Source: Stenotrophomonas sp. UBA7346 (GTDB taxonomy: Bacteria > Pseudomonadota > Gammaproteobacteria > Xanthomonadales > Xanthomonadaceae). Taken from it: a stretch of 20,243 nucleotides of DNA. Numbering within the stretch: the stretch's first letter is position 1; the number at the start of each line of letters is the position of its first letter. The stretch lies in the NCBI GenBank assembly GCA_002471015.1, contig DKPB01000064.1, positions 1 to 20,243 on the forward strand. Direction: 5' to 3'. Positions 8,437 to 15,461 of the stretch are shown here, one piece after another. Made by a program: the position numbers and the translations under genes. The notes under the pieces are model-generated. The model searched no databases and was not told where the DNA came from. It was given only the letters and a program-made list of their open reading frames with translations.

Positions 8437-8515
8437 AAGCGTCACCGGTATGAGCGGTGTAAACCGCGAAACATCTGAGTTGCCCGCTCTTACCGATTCT
8501 GATTGGAGAACGCGT

Positions 8516-9172
8516 ATGCAACCCGACTTCTGGCTTCAACGTTGGCAGAACGGCCAAATCGGCTTTCACCGCAGCGATGTCATGCCGCTGCTGCAGAAGT
8601 ACTGGCCCACACTGGCACAGCCTACAGGCAGCCGCGTGCTGGTGCCACTATGCGGCAAGACCCTGGACATGCACTGGCTGGCCGCCCAGGGCCACCGTGT
8701 ACTCGGGGTCGAGCTGTCATCGATGGCGGCCGAGCAGTTCTTCGCCGAAGCCGGCCTGGTGCCGCAACGCCAGCGCAGCCAGTACGGCGAGCACTACAGC
8801 GCCGGGCCGATTGAAATCATCTGTGGTGATGCCTTCGCGCTGGATGCGGAACTGCTGGCGGATGTTGCCGGTGTTTATGACCGCGCCGCACTGATCGCCC
8901 TGCCGCCGCATCTGCGCCAGCACTATCGCGATACGCTGTACGCGCAGCTGCCGGTAGGTTGCCAGGGCGTATTGATCACCCTGGAATACCCGCAGGATGA
9001 AAAACAGGGGCCACCGTTTTCGGTGGAGGAGACCGAGGTGCAGCGACTGTTCGCCACACCCTGGCACGCACGCCTGCTGGAACGCCGCGACATCCTCGAC
9101 CAGCAACCGGATTTCCGTGCCGACGGCGTCACCGCCCTTTCCACCGCCGTTTACAGGCTGCAACGCCAGTAG
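8516..9172 (+). CDS. tpm: Thiopurine S-methyltransferase (bacterial TPMT)
   Basis: The 218-residue cytosolic SAM-dependent methyltransferase transfers methyl groups to thiopurines and, in some bacteria, to selenium or tellurium compounds. The N-terminus MQPDFWLQRWQNGQIGFHRS is the family signature. The SAM-binding segment RVLVPLCGKTLDMHWLAAQG (40-59) is followed by VLGVELS. Length matches Pseudomonas TPMT (about 218). A longer reading from 8450 adds 22 residues, but the ATG at 8516 has GGAG 7 nt upstream and matches the family N-terminus, so I chose it. The TAG stop at 9170-9172 is part of the GTAG foot of a SMAG repeat. It is monocistronic between two terminator-like structures. Confidence 0.93.
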   Translation: MQPDFWLQRWQNGQIGFHRSDVMPLLQKYWPTLAQPTGSRVLVPLCGKTLDMHWLAAQGHRVLGVELSSMAAEQFFAEAGLVPQRQRSQYGEHYSAGPIEIICGDAFALDAELLADVAGVYDRAALIALPPHLRQHYRDTLYAQLPVGCQGVLITLEYPQDEKQGPPFSVEETEVQRLFATPWHARLLERRDILDQQPDFRADGVTALSTAVYRLQRQ

Positions 9173-9240
9173 TGCCGACCCATGGTCGGCAGAGGCTTTA
9201 CCGATAAACCTGACGAATGCCGACCATGGGTCGGCACTAC
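9169..9240. repeat. SMAG-type inverted dimer at the 3' end of tpm
   Basis: GTAG (9169-9172) begins a hairpin TGCCGACC-CAT-GGTCGGCA (9173-9191). An inverted copy at 9218-9236 ends in CTAC (9237-9240). The element overlaps the last codon and stop of the methyltransferase gene. It lies between convergent genes, where such hairpins can stabilise or end transcripts. Confidence 0.88.
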
Positions 9241-9262
9241 ATCAGTGCAAAGCAACCGCACC

Positions 9263-9333
9263 GTAATGCCGACCCACGGTCGCAGGGGCATTACCGATAG
9301 ACCGGACAGATGCCGGCCATGGGTCGGCACTAC
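9263..9333. repeat. Second, partly decayed SMAG-type dimer
   Basis: The left hairpin starts GTAATGCCGACCCACGGTCG (9263-9282); its foot is changed from GTAG to GTAA and one base is lost from the right arm. The right hairpin TGCCGGCC-ATG-GGTCGGCA (9311-9329) ends in CTAC (9330-9333). The spacer resembles that of the preceding dimer (TTACCGATA in both), so the two dimers probably arose by tandem duplication. Confidence 0.8.
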
Positions 9334-9345
9334 CTGCCTTCAGGA

Positions 9346-9834
9346 TCAATGCGCCGGGGTGCCCTTGGCGTCCATCTTGCTGGTCTGGTACAGCTCCAGG
9401 CCGATGCGCTTGATCAGGCCCAGCTGCTGCTCCAGCCACCAGGCATGGTCTTCCTCGGTGTCGTGCAGCTGCTTGACCAGGATGTCGCGGCTGACATAGT
9501 CGCCGTGCGCTTCACACAGCTTGACCCCGGCGGCCAGGTCGGCGCGCACCTTGTACTCCACCTGCAGATCCTTCTCCAGCATTTCCATGACAGTCACGCC
9601 TGGCTCGAAGCCGTGTGGGCGCATGTCCGGGTTGCCGCCCAGGAACAGGATGCGACGCAGCAGGGCGTCGGCGTGTTCGGTCTCCTCTTCCATCTCGTGG
9701 CCGATACGCTCGTACAGCGCCAGCAGGCCCTGGTCCTCGTAACGACGGGAATGGATGAAGTACTGGTCGCGCGCAGCCAGTTCGCCGCGCAGCAGCTCCT
9801 TCAGGCACTCAATGACTTCGGACTTGCCCTGCAT
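9346..9834 (-). CDS. bfr: Bacterioferritin-like ferroxidase (lacks haem-ligand Met52)
   Basis: The 162-residue four-helix iron-storage protein should assemble into a 24-subunit shell that oxidises Fe(II) and stores Fe(III). Di-iron ligands align with E. coli Bfr: Glu18, Glu51, His54, Glu93 (Glu94 in E. coli), Glu127 and His130. The haem-ligating Met52 of E. coli Bfr is Thr52 here (EEETEHAD), so this subunit probably cannot bind the inter-subunit haem itself. Proteobacteria often have two Bfr types of which one lacks the Met. An AGGAG site is 9 nt before the ATG. It is convergent with tpm and divergent from the acylase gene. Confidence 0.9.
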   Translation of the reverse strand: MQGKSEVIECLKELLRGELAARDQYFIHSRRYEDQGLLALYERIGHEMEEETEHADALLRRILFLGGNPDMRPHGFEPGVTVMEMLEKDLQVEYKVRADLAAGVKLCEAHGDYVSRDILVKQLHDTEEDHAWWLEQQLGLIKRIGLELYQTSKMDAKGTPAH

Positions 9835-9861
9835 GGGGGGATGCTCCTGATGATTCGATGG

Positions 9862-9890
9862 TGCATAGGGTGCCCCATCTGAAAAGCCAA
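9862..9890 (-). promoter_or_regulatory. Candidate sigma-70 promoter for the bacterioferritin gene
   Basis: On the minus strand TTGGCT (9890-9885) and TATGCA (9867-9862) are 17 bp apart, 27 bp before the start codon. Each matches the consensus at four of six positions. On the plus strand of the same gap, TACAAT (9950-9955) is a possible -10 for the acylase gene, but no convincing -35 accompanies it. Confidence 0.35.
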
Positions 9891-9985
9891 TGATCTAATC
9901 GGAATCACTTTCAGTTGCGATTCCCTCTCTTTCGGCTTCACAAGCTGTCTACAATCGCGGCAGAACCGCTACCTGGGGTAGGCCT

Positions 9986-12598
9986 GTGCTGCGTTGGCTG
10001 CTGCGTTCGCTTTGGATTGTACTGGGGCTGTTACTGCTGTCACTGCTGATCCTCTGGGGCCTGCTGCGCGGCAGCCTGCCGCAGTTGGATGGAGAACTGG
10101 CCCTGCCGGGCCTGTCGGCACCGGTCGCCATCCAGCGCGACGCCTTGGGCGTGCTGACCGTGGACGCGGCCAACGAGGCCGACATGGCGCGGGCGCTGGG
10201 CTATGTGCATGCCCAGGAGCGTTTCTTTGAAATGGACCTGATGCGGCGCTCGGCAGCGGGAGAACTGTCCGAGCTGTTCGGTGCCAAGGCCCTGCCCTTG
10301 GACAAGCGCATGCGGGTGCACCGGCTACGCGCCCATACCCAGGAAAACCTGGGCGCTGCACTGGGCGACAAACGCGCCGTGCTGGAAGCCTATCGCGACG
10401 GCGTCAACGCCGGCCTGGCGGCCCTTCCCGTACGGCCCTGGCCCTACCTGCTGCTGCGCCAGCAACCACGCGCCTGGCAGTTGGAGGACTCGGTGCTGAC
10501 CGGGCTGGCGATGTACGCCGACCTGCAGGATCCTGGCAATACCCGCGAATTGGCCATGGCCCGCATCCGCAGCGTGGTGCCACCAGCCCTGTATGCGCTG
10601 CTTGCCCACGACGGCAGCAGCTGGGATGCGCCTTTGTTTGGCGGCGCCCGGGGCGATGCGGTGCTGCCGGATGCGGCAACGCTGGATCTGCGCAATGACG
10701 GCGCTACAGCCGCCCTCACGCCACCGCCTGCTTCGCAAGCGGTCCCCCGCTCTCCCGCTGTGCGGGAGAGAGGCATCGGTGGGTCGCCTACGGCGACCGA
10801 TTCTTTTAAGCCTTATCTGGCTGCCCTCACTCCACCGCCTGCTTCGCAAGCGGTCCCCCTCTCTCCCGCGGTGTGGGAGAGAGGCAGCGGTGGGTCGCCT
10901 ACGGCGACCGATTCTTTTAAGCCTTATCTGGCTGCCCTCACTCCACCGCCTGCTTCGCAAGCGGTCCCCCTCTCTCCCGCGGTGCGGGAGAGAGGCATCG
11001 GTGGGTCGCCTACGGCGACCGATTCTTTTCCGGGTAGCAACAACTTCGCGGTGGCAGGGGCGCTTACCGCGGACGGCCGTGCCATCATCGCCGACGACAT
11101 GCATCTGGGTCTGCGTGCGCCCAATATCTGGTACCGCGCGCGGCTGCGCTATGCCGAACCCACAGCTCCGGAGGGCAAGGTCGATGTCGCAGGTTTCACC
11201 CTGCCCGGCCTGCCGGCGGTCATTGTCGGCAGCAATACGCGGGTGGCCTGGGCCTTCACCAACAGCTATATCGACACGGCCGACTTCACCACCCTGCCTG
11301 CCAGCACGCCACTGCGCACGTACAACGAGGCCATCGCCGTCGCGGGTGCACGCCCGGAAATGCTGCTGGTCCGCGAAAGCGACTGGGGGCCGGTACTGCA
11401 CGACGAACCGGATGGACAGCTGCTGGCGCTGCGTTGGGTTGGCCAGCAAGCGGGCGCGGTGCGCGTGGATTTCGCTGACATGGCCAAGGCCGCCGACCTG
11501 GACGCCGCACTGGCGGTGGCCGACCGCTCCGGCATCCCCGCGCAGAACCTGCTGGTGGGTGACCGCAGTGGACGTATCGGCTGGCGCCTGATCGGGGCAC
11601 GTCCAATCCGTGACCCGGCCTGCCGTGCCGATGCAACAGCACAGCCGCTGGCTTGCTCGCCGTGGCGCATCCTCACCGATCAGGCCCCTGCCCTGATCGA
11701 CCCACCCCAACAGCGCCTGTGGACGGCCAACGGCCGTGTACTGGACGGCCCCGCGTTGGCAACAGCCGGCGATGGCGGCTATGACCTGGGTGCGCGTGCC
11801 AAACAGATCCGCGATGGTCTGTTCGCCCGCGACCAGTTCAGCGAGCGCGACCTGCTTGCCATCCAGTTGGATGACCGTGCCCTGTTGATGGAGCGCTGGT
11901 GGAAGCTGTTGCGGCGAACGGTGGAACGCAGCAACGATCCGGCACTGAAACGCCTGGAAGCTGTCAGCCGCCAATGGCAGGGACGTGCATCACCTGATTC
12001 GGTGAGCTACCGCATGGCACGCGGCTTCCGCGGCATCCTGCTCGACAATCTGCAGGCCGCCTTGCTGGCACCGGCAGCGGAGCAGTTGGGCGAGCGCTAT
12101 ATCGAGCCCAAGCTGCCACAACTGGAAGGCCTGGTCTGGCCAATGCTGGAACAACGCCTGCCCAACCTGCTGCCGCCACCCTATGCAAGCTGGGACGAAG
12201 TGCTGGCTGAGAGTGCCCGGCAACTGGAAAAGGACCTGGCCGAACAAGGCAAGGACCTGGCACAGCGCAACTGGGGCGAACGCAACACCGCCGCCATCTG
12301 CCACCCGGTCTCGGCCGCCTTGCCCGGCCTGTTCAAGCGCTGGTTGTGCATGGCCCGCGAGCCACTGGCCGGCGATGACAACATGCCGCGCGTGGTCGGG
12401 CCCAAGTTCGGCGCATCCGAGCGCATGGTGGTCTCGCCCGGCCACGAGGCCGATGGCATCGTGCATATGCCCGGCGGCCAGAGCGGCCATCCCTTGTCGC
12501 CGTTCTGGGGCGCGGGCCATGAGGACTGGGTGCAGGGCCGGCCCACGCCGTTCCTGCCTGGTCGCGCGACACACAACCTGACCTTGAGTCCGCGCTAG
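9986..12598 (+). CDS. Penicillin-acylase-family (S45) Ntn-hydrolase with in-frame repeat insertion
   Basis: The 870-residue precursor would be exported and cut into alpha and beta chains; substrates in this family include beta-lactams and acyl-homoserine lactones and cannot be read here. The GTG start gives a Leu-rich membrane or signal segment (about 8-27). The alpha part has LGYVHAQERFFEMDLMRRSA (71-90). The beta chain should begin at Ser351 in PGSNNFAVAG, the autocatalytic Gly-Ser site. Later family features are ADDMHLGLRAPNIW, AWAFTNSYIDTADF, LWTANGRV and the C-terminal PGGQSGHPLSPFW. Residues 243-348 are three copies of a 37-residue repeat encoded by palindromic DNA. Without them the protein would be 764 residues. 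The frame stays open throughout, so the gene is probably functional. Confidence 0.9.
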   Translation: MLRWLLRSLWIVLGLLLLSLLILWGLLRGSLPQLDGELALPGLSAPVAIQRDALGVLTVDAANEADMARALGYVHAQERFFEMDLMRRSAAGELSELFGAKALPLDKRMRVHRLRAHTQENLGAALGDKRAVLEAYRDGVNAGLAALPVRPWPYLLLRQQPRAWQLEDSVLTGLAMYADLQDPGNTRELAMARIRSVVPPALYALLAHDGSSWDAPLFGGARGDAVLPDAATLDLRNDGATAALTPPPASQAVPRSPAVRERGIGGSPTATDSFKPYLAALTPPPASQAVPLSPAVWERGSGGSPTATDSFKPYLAALTPPPASQAVPLSPAVRERGIGGSPTATDSFPGSNNFAVAGALTADGRAIIADDMHLGLRAPNIWYRARLRYAEPTAPEGKVDVAGFTLPGLPAVIVGSNTRVAWAFTNSYIDTADFTTLPASTPLRTYNEAIAVAGARPEMLLVRESDWGPVLHDEPDGQLLALRWVGQQAGAVRVDFADMAKAADLDAALAVADRSGIPAQNLLVGDRSGRIGWRLIGARPIRDPACRADATAQPLACSPWRILTDQAPALIDPPQQRLWTANGRVLDGPALATAGDGGYDLGARAKQIRDGLFARDQFSERDLLAIQLDDRALLMERWWKLLRRTVERSNDPALKRLEAVSRQWQGRASPDSVSYRMARGFRGILLDNLQAALLAPAAEQLGERYIEPKLPQLEGLVWPMLEQRLPNLLPPPYASWDEVLAESARQLEKDLAEQGKDLAQRNWGERNTAAICHPVSAALPGLFKRWLCMAREPLAGDDNMPRVVGPKFGASERMVVSPGHEADGIVHMPGGQSGHPLSPFWGAGHEDWVQGRPTPFLPGRATHNLTLSPR
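10712..11029 (+). repeat. Three tandem copies of a 111-bp multi-hairpin element inside the acylase gene
   Basis: Copies lie at 10712-10822, 10823-10933 and 10934-11029 (the last shortened to 96 bp). By eye, copies 2 and 3 differ at 2 positions and copies 1 and 2 at about 5. Each copy can form three hairpins: CCGCCTGC-TTC-GCAAGCGG; a long CT/GA stem that is a perfect 12-bp pair in copy 3 (10969-10980 with 10984-10995); and GGTCGCC-TAC-GGCGACC. The unit is a multiple of three and starts exactly at a codon, encoding ALTPPPASQAVPLSPAV... It resembles intergenic palindromic repeats more than coding sequence. Confidence 0.93.
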
Positions 12599-12634
12599 CC
12601 GCCCTGCCATACCCACGCATGACATGGCAAAGCC

Positions 12635-12736
12635 GTAGCCCGGGCAAGCGCAGCGCACCCGGGAAACACGCAGATCCTCCACCTGCGATGACCATGCGTG
12701 CAAGAGCCCCGGGTGCGCTGCGCTTACCGGGGCTAC
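12635..12736. repeat. Inverted pair of GTAG-type repeats between convergent genes
   Basis: GTAGCCCGGGCAAGCGCAGC begins the left arm (12635-12663). The right arm (12707-12736) is its imperfect reverse complement and ends GGGGCTAC. Each arm also folds alone (CCCGGGT/ACCGGGG around a GCGCTGCGC core). The GTAG foot is shared with the SMAG family, but the stem sequence differs. It lies between the convergent acylase and RidA-like genes and may act as a shared transcript end. Confidence 0.8.
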
Positions 12737-12751
12737 CCATGCTTTGCGCCA

Positions 12752-13177
12752 TTATTTCAAGCGCACGGTCCACTCCACCTCGAGCTTGGCCTCGGCATCG
12801 AACAGGCGACTGATCTGCACCCAGCTGGCGGCCGGATACTTGCCATCGGCAAAAAACGTCTTGCGCTCGGGAATGGCCTTGATCAAGCCATCCATGTCGG
12901 TGGTGAACACGGTCTCCTTGACCACCTGGCTGCTGTCAGCATCAAACTGCTGCAGGATCCTGGTCAACTTGCCATAGCAGTCACGTACCGCTGCCTGCAT
13001 ATCCGCCCCCCTGCACGGCACGCCGGACACATGCAGCATGTCACCATCACGCACCACACCGGTGTAGCCAATATCCGCCTCCCAGCCTCCCAGTTGATGC
13101 CGTTCCAACGGCATGTCCTGGGCGTGGGCGAATGAACTACTGAACAGGCCAAACATCACTAGCGCACAGGCACGCAT
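12752..13177 (-). CDS. Exported RidA-like (YjgF/YER057c/UK114) protein, catalytic Arg absent
   Basis: The 141-residue protein starts at ATG 13177, which has AAGGAT about 8 nt upstream. A reading from 13252 would add 25 residues ahead of the signal peptide and is less likely. The signal peptide MRACALVMFGLFSSSFAHAQ is probably cleaved near residue 20. The rest fits the Rid fold: GDMLHVSGVPCRG, VVKETVFTTDMDGL and the end PAASWVQISRLFDAEAKLEVEWTVRL. Cytosolic RidA uses Arg105 (in PARS) to hydrolyse 2-aminoacrylate and other imines; here that position is Ala117 (PAAS). An exported Rid protein without this Arg is unlikely to be a typical imine deaminase, so function is unknown. Confidence 0.8.
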   Translation of the reverse strand: MRACALVMFGLFSSSFAHAQDMPLERHQLGGWEADIGYTGVVRDGDMLHVSGVPCRGADMQAAVRDCYGKLTRILQQFDADSSQVVKETVFTTDMDGLIKAIPERKTFFADGKYPAASWVQISRLFDAEAKLEVEWTVRLK

Positions 13178-13271
13178 CGATAATCCTTTTGATTGGGTTA
13201 GCCGGGAAGGAGCTGAGGGTTGCCGGATGGCACACGTTCGGTTGTGCGACATGTGGAGCGTCCCCTTTTCA

Positions 13272-13296
13272 CCCCTCTCCGACGTCGGGAGAGGGG
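13272..13296. repeat. Intergenic CCCCTCTCC palindrome between asnB and the RidA-like gene
   Basis: CCCCTCTCCGAC and GTCGGGAGAGGGG form a near-perfect palindrome with one extra G. No T-tract follows on either strand, so it is not a standard terminator. The CT/GA stem resembles the middle hairpin of the repeat inside the acylase gene and the element at the right end of the window. The rest of 13178-13331 shows no gene. Confidence 0.6.
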
Positions 13297-13331
13297 CTCA
13301 GGCGGATGCAGACTGATCTACCCACGCGGTG

Positions 13332-15017
13332 TCAGCCGGCAAGCGCCTGCTCATGCACACCTGCCACCGCGCGGCCGGACGGATCGGCCATGTTGGCGAA
13401 GCTGGCATCCCATGCAATGGCGGCCGGCGAGGAACAGGCGATCGACTTGCCACCGGGCACCGTTTCGGAGGCGGCGCGGCTGGGGTAGAACTGTTCGAAC
13501 AGGTGGCGGTAGTAATACGCCTCCTTGGTCTGTGGCGGGTTGTACGGGAAGCGCTTGTCGGCGGCGGCCAGCACGCGGTCGCTGACCTGCGACTCGGCAT
13601 GGGCCTTGAGCCCGTCGATCCAGCCATAGCCCACGCCGTCGCTGAACTGCTCCTTCTGCCGCCACAGGATTTCCTTGGGCAGGTAGCCTTCGAAGGCTTC
13701 GCGCAGTACTGCCTTCTCGATGCGGCCGCTGGCCTTGTCCACCACCTTGTGGCGCGCATCCATCTTCATCGCCACGTCCAGGAACTCGCGGTCCAGGAAC
13801 GGCACGCGCGGCTCCACGCCCCAGGCCATCATCGACTTGTTGGCACGCAGGCAATCGTAGTTGTTCAGCGCATCAAGCTTGCGCACCAGCTCTTCATGGA
13901 ACTCACGTGCGTTCGGCGCCTTGTGGAAGTACAGGTAGCCACCGAAAATCTCGTCACTGCCTTCGCCGGACAGCACCATCTTCACACCCATGGCCTTGAT
14001 CCGCCGCGCCAGCAGGAACATCGGCGTGGAAGCGCGGATGGTGGTGACGTCGTAGGTTTCGATATGGCGAATGACTTCCGGCAACGCGTCCAGGCCTTCC
14101 TCGAAGGTGTACTCGAAACCGTGGTGCACGGTGCCCAGCATTTCCGCCGCCACCTTGGCCGCAGCCAGATCGGGTGAGCCCTTCAGGCCGATGGCGAAGC
14201 TGTGCAGGCGTGGCCACCAGGCCTCGCTCTGGCCGCCATCCTCGATGCGGTGGCGCGCATAACGGGCGGCAACGGCGGCCACCAGCGAGGAATCCAGGCC
14301 GCCGGACAGCAGCACGCCATAGGGCACGTCGGTCATCAGCTGACGATGCACCGCGCGCTCGAAGGCTTCGCGCAGTTCGGCCAGCGATACATCAACGCCT
14401 TCCACCGCCTCATAGTCGCGCCAGGGGCGCTCGTAGTACTTGCTCAGGGTATCGGTACTGCTGTCGTACCAATGGCCCGGCGGGAACTGCGCCACATCGG
14501 CACAGGTGTCGGACAGCGACTTCATTTCCGAGGCCACGCACAGCCGGCCCTGCTTGTCATGGCCCCAGTACAGCGGCACCACGCCAATCGGGTCACGGGC
14601 AATGATCACGCGGCGCTTGGCCTTGTCCCACAGCGCGAAGGCGAAGATGCCGTTGAGCCTGTTGAGGTAGGACGCCGGCTCGTCTTCGCGGTACAGCGCG
14701 TTGATCACTTCGCAATCCGAACCGGTCTGGAAGGCATAGGGCTGGCTCAGCTCCTTCTTCAGCTCCTGGTGGTTGTAGATCTCCCCATTGACCGCCAGTG
14801 CCAGTTCACCGTCCTCGGACAGCAGCGGCTGCGAGCCGCCGGCCGGGTCAACGATAGCCAGGCGCTCATGCACCAGGATGGCCCCGTCATCGACATAGAC
14901 ACCACTCCAGTCGGGGCCACGATGGCGCTGGCGCTGGGATTGATCGAGCGCCTGCCGACGCAGCGCCTGCAGGTCGTCACCGGCTTGCAGACCGAAAATG
15001 CCGAAGATGGAACACAT
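13332..15017 (-). CDS. asnB: Asparagine synthetase B (glutamine-hydrolysing)
   Basis: The 561-residue enzyme makes asparagine from aspartate, ATP and glutamine in the cytosol. The N-terminus MCSIFGIFG exposes Cys2, the glutaminase nucleophile, after Met removal. RHRGPDWSG and LAVNGEIYNHQEL continue the class II glutaminase domain. The synthetase domain has the PP-loop SGGLDSS (238-244) and LSGEGSDEIFGGYLYFHKAP. Length agrees with E. coli AsnB (554). I chose ATG 15017 over an in-frame ATG ten codons upstream because Cys must follow Met and AGGAG lies 8 nt before it. The gene is preceded by an Asn-rich leader ORF and a terminator that together look like an attenuator. Confidence 0.97.
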   Translation of the reverse strand: MCSIFGIFGLQAGDDLQALRRQALDQSQRQRHRGPDWSGVYVDDGAILVHERLAIVDPAGGSQPLLSEDGELALAVNGEIYNHQELKKELSQPYAFQTGSDCEVINALYREDEPASYLNRLNGIFAFALWDKAKRRVIIARDPIGVVPLYWGHDKQGRLCVASEMKSLSDTCADVAQFPPGHWYDSSTDTLSKYYERPWRDYEAVEGVDVSLAELREAFERAVHRQLMTDVPYGVLLSGGLDSSLVAAVAARYARHRIEDGGQSEAWWPRLHSFAIGLKGSPDLAAAKVAAEMLGTVHHGFEYTFEEGLDALPEVIRHIETYDVTTIRASTPMFLLARRIKAMGVKMVLSGEGSDEIFGGYLYFHKAPNAREFHEELVRKLDALNNYDCLRANKSMMAWGVEPRVPFLDREFLDVAMKMDARHKVVDKASGRIEKAVLREAFEGYLPKEILWRQKEQFSDGVGYGWIDGLKAHAESQVSDRVLAAADKRFPYNPPQTKEAYYYRHLFEQFYPSRAASETVPGGKSIACSSPAAIAWDASFANMADPSGRAVAGVHEQALAG

Positions 15018-15103
15018 GGGAAAGCTCCTGGAGTTGGGTGGGGACAAACATTCGAAGCAACGGCTGCCAGACCTGCAGCCGCTCGGTGTTCCCGCCCGGC
15101 CAC

Positions 15104-15134
15104 AAAAAAACCCGCATCGACCGATGCGGGTTTT
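15104..15134 (-). terminator. Intrinsic terminator in the asnB leader (attenuator)
   Basis: On the minus strand AAAACCCGCATCG (15134-15122) pairs with CGATGCGGGTTTT (15119-15107), and the T-tract totals seven (15110-15104). It stands 86 nt before the asnB start and 26 nt after the stop of the Asn-rich leader ORF. No other minus-strand gene upstream needs it. In the leader, the 5' arm can instead pair with an upstream segment. Confidence 0.9.
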
Positions 15135-15232
15135 CTGGTGTCCTGAGCGTGTTGCCTGTTCTAGCTCTGGTCGCAGTCCCGCATCGGCCGCGCACGATTA
15201 TTCGCGCGCAGATTATTGCGGTTGTTATTGTT
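15104..15232 (-). promoter_or_regulatory. Ribosome-mediated transcription attenuator controlling asnB
   Basis: Four classical segments can be placed on the minus strand. Segment 1, CCGCA (15221-15217), lies in the Asn codon run. Segment 2, CCGATGCGGG (15187-15178), lies near the end of the leader ORF. Segment 3, CCCGCATCGG (15130-15121), is the terminator 5' arm. Segment 4, CGATGCGGG (15119-15111), is its 3' arm. Segments 2 and 3 are perfectly complementary over 10 nt (antiterminator); 3 and 4 form the terminator. Segment 1 can pair with TGCGG in segment 2, enclosing a 7-bp stem (15209-15203 with 15196-15190) whose AATAAT loop is two Asn codons. A ribosome stalled for Asn-tRNA would free segment 2 and allow asnB transcription. 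The mechanism is inferred from trp/his-type attenuators. Confidence 0.85.
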
Positions 15233-15259
15233 GACGGCGGTGGCCAGGAACGAGGACAT
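15161..15259 (-). CDS. Asn-rich leader peptide of asnB
   Basis: A 32-codon ORF starts at ATG 15259 and ends at TAG 15161-15163; its product begins MSSFLATAVNNNNRNNLRAN. It has eight Asn codons in three clusters (residues 10-13, 15-16, 20-21). Five of the eight are AAT, unusual in such GC-rich DNA. The peptide would act as a sensor of charged Asn-tRNA through its translation, not as a protein. An AGGGA ribosome-like site lies 13 nt upstream, rather far, and no clear sigma-70 promoter was found further upstream. The frame is open up to ATG 15346, but that start has no better support. A ribosome at the stop codon would sit about 15 nt from the antiterminator segment, as attenuation requires. Confidence 0.85.
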   Translation of the reverse strand: MSSFLATAVNNNNRNNLRANNRARPMRDCDQS

Positions 15260-15461
15260 GGCGCTGACGTTATCCCTGTTTGAGTGGCCGCGCAACTGTT
15301 GCTTTGGCAACCGATCCGCCCCGTTGCCGGCCCTGCCCCATCCCATTCAGCCAATCGTCTTCGGACCTGCACCAGGCTGTACACACAACGCTGGCTCCCA
15401 CAAGACTGCCCTGCAGTCGGCCACTGACTCAGAATGGAGCGCCGGCACCTGTACTGCGCCC

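Noticed and set aside
10712..11029. Tandem repeats as a possible CRISPR array
   Set aside because: The units are contiguous with no unique spacers, lie in an open coding frame, and no cas genes are present.
10325..11974. A 549-codon minus-strand frame with internal repeats opposite the acylase gene
   Set aside because: The repeats are the reverse reading of the 111-bp element, whose length is a multiple of three and keeps several frames open. The plus-strand frame has conserved acylase motifs.
15018..15047. Extended asnB start ten codons upstream
   Set aside because: The glutaminase nucleophile must be Cys2, and AGGAG is correctly spaced only for ATG 15017.
15104..15134. The hairpin upstream of asnB as an ordinary terminator of an upstream gene
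   Set aside because: The upstream gene is on the opposite strand, the T-tract faces asnB, and the hairpin is preceded by an Asn-rich ORF and a perfectly complementary antiterminator segment.
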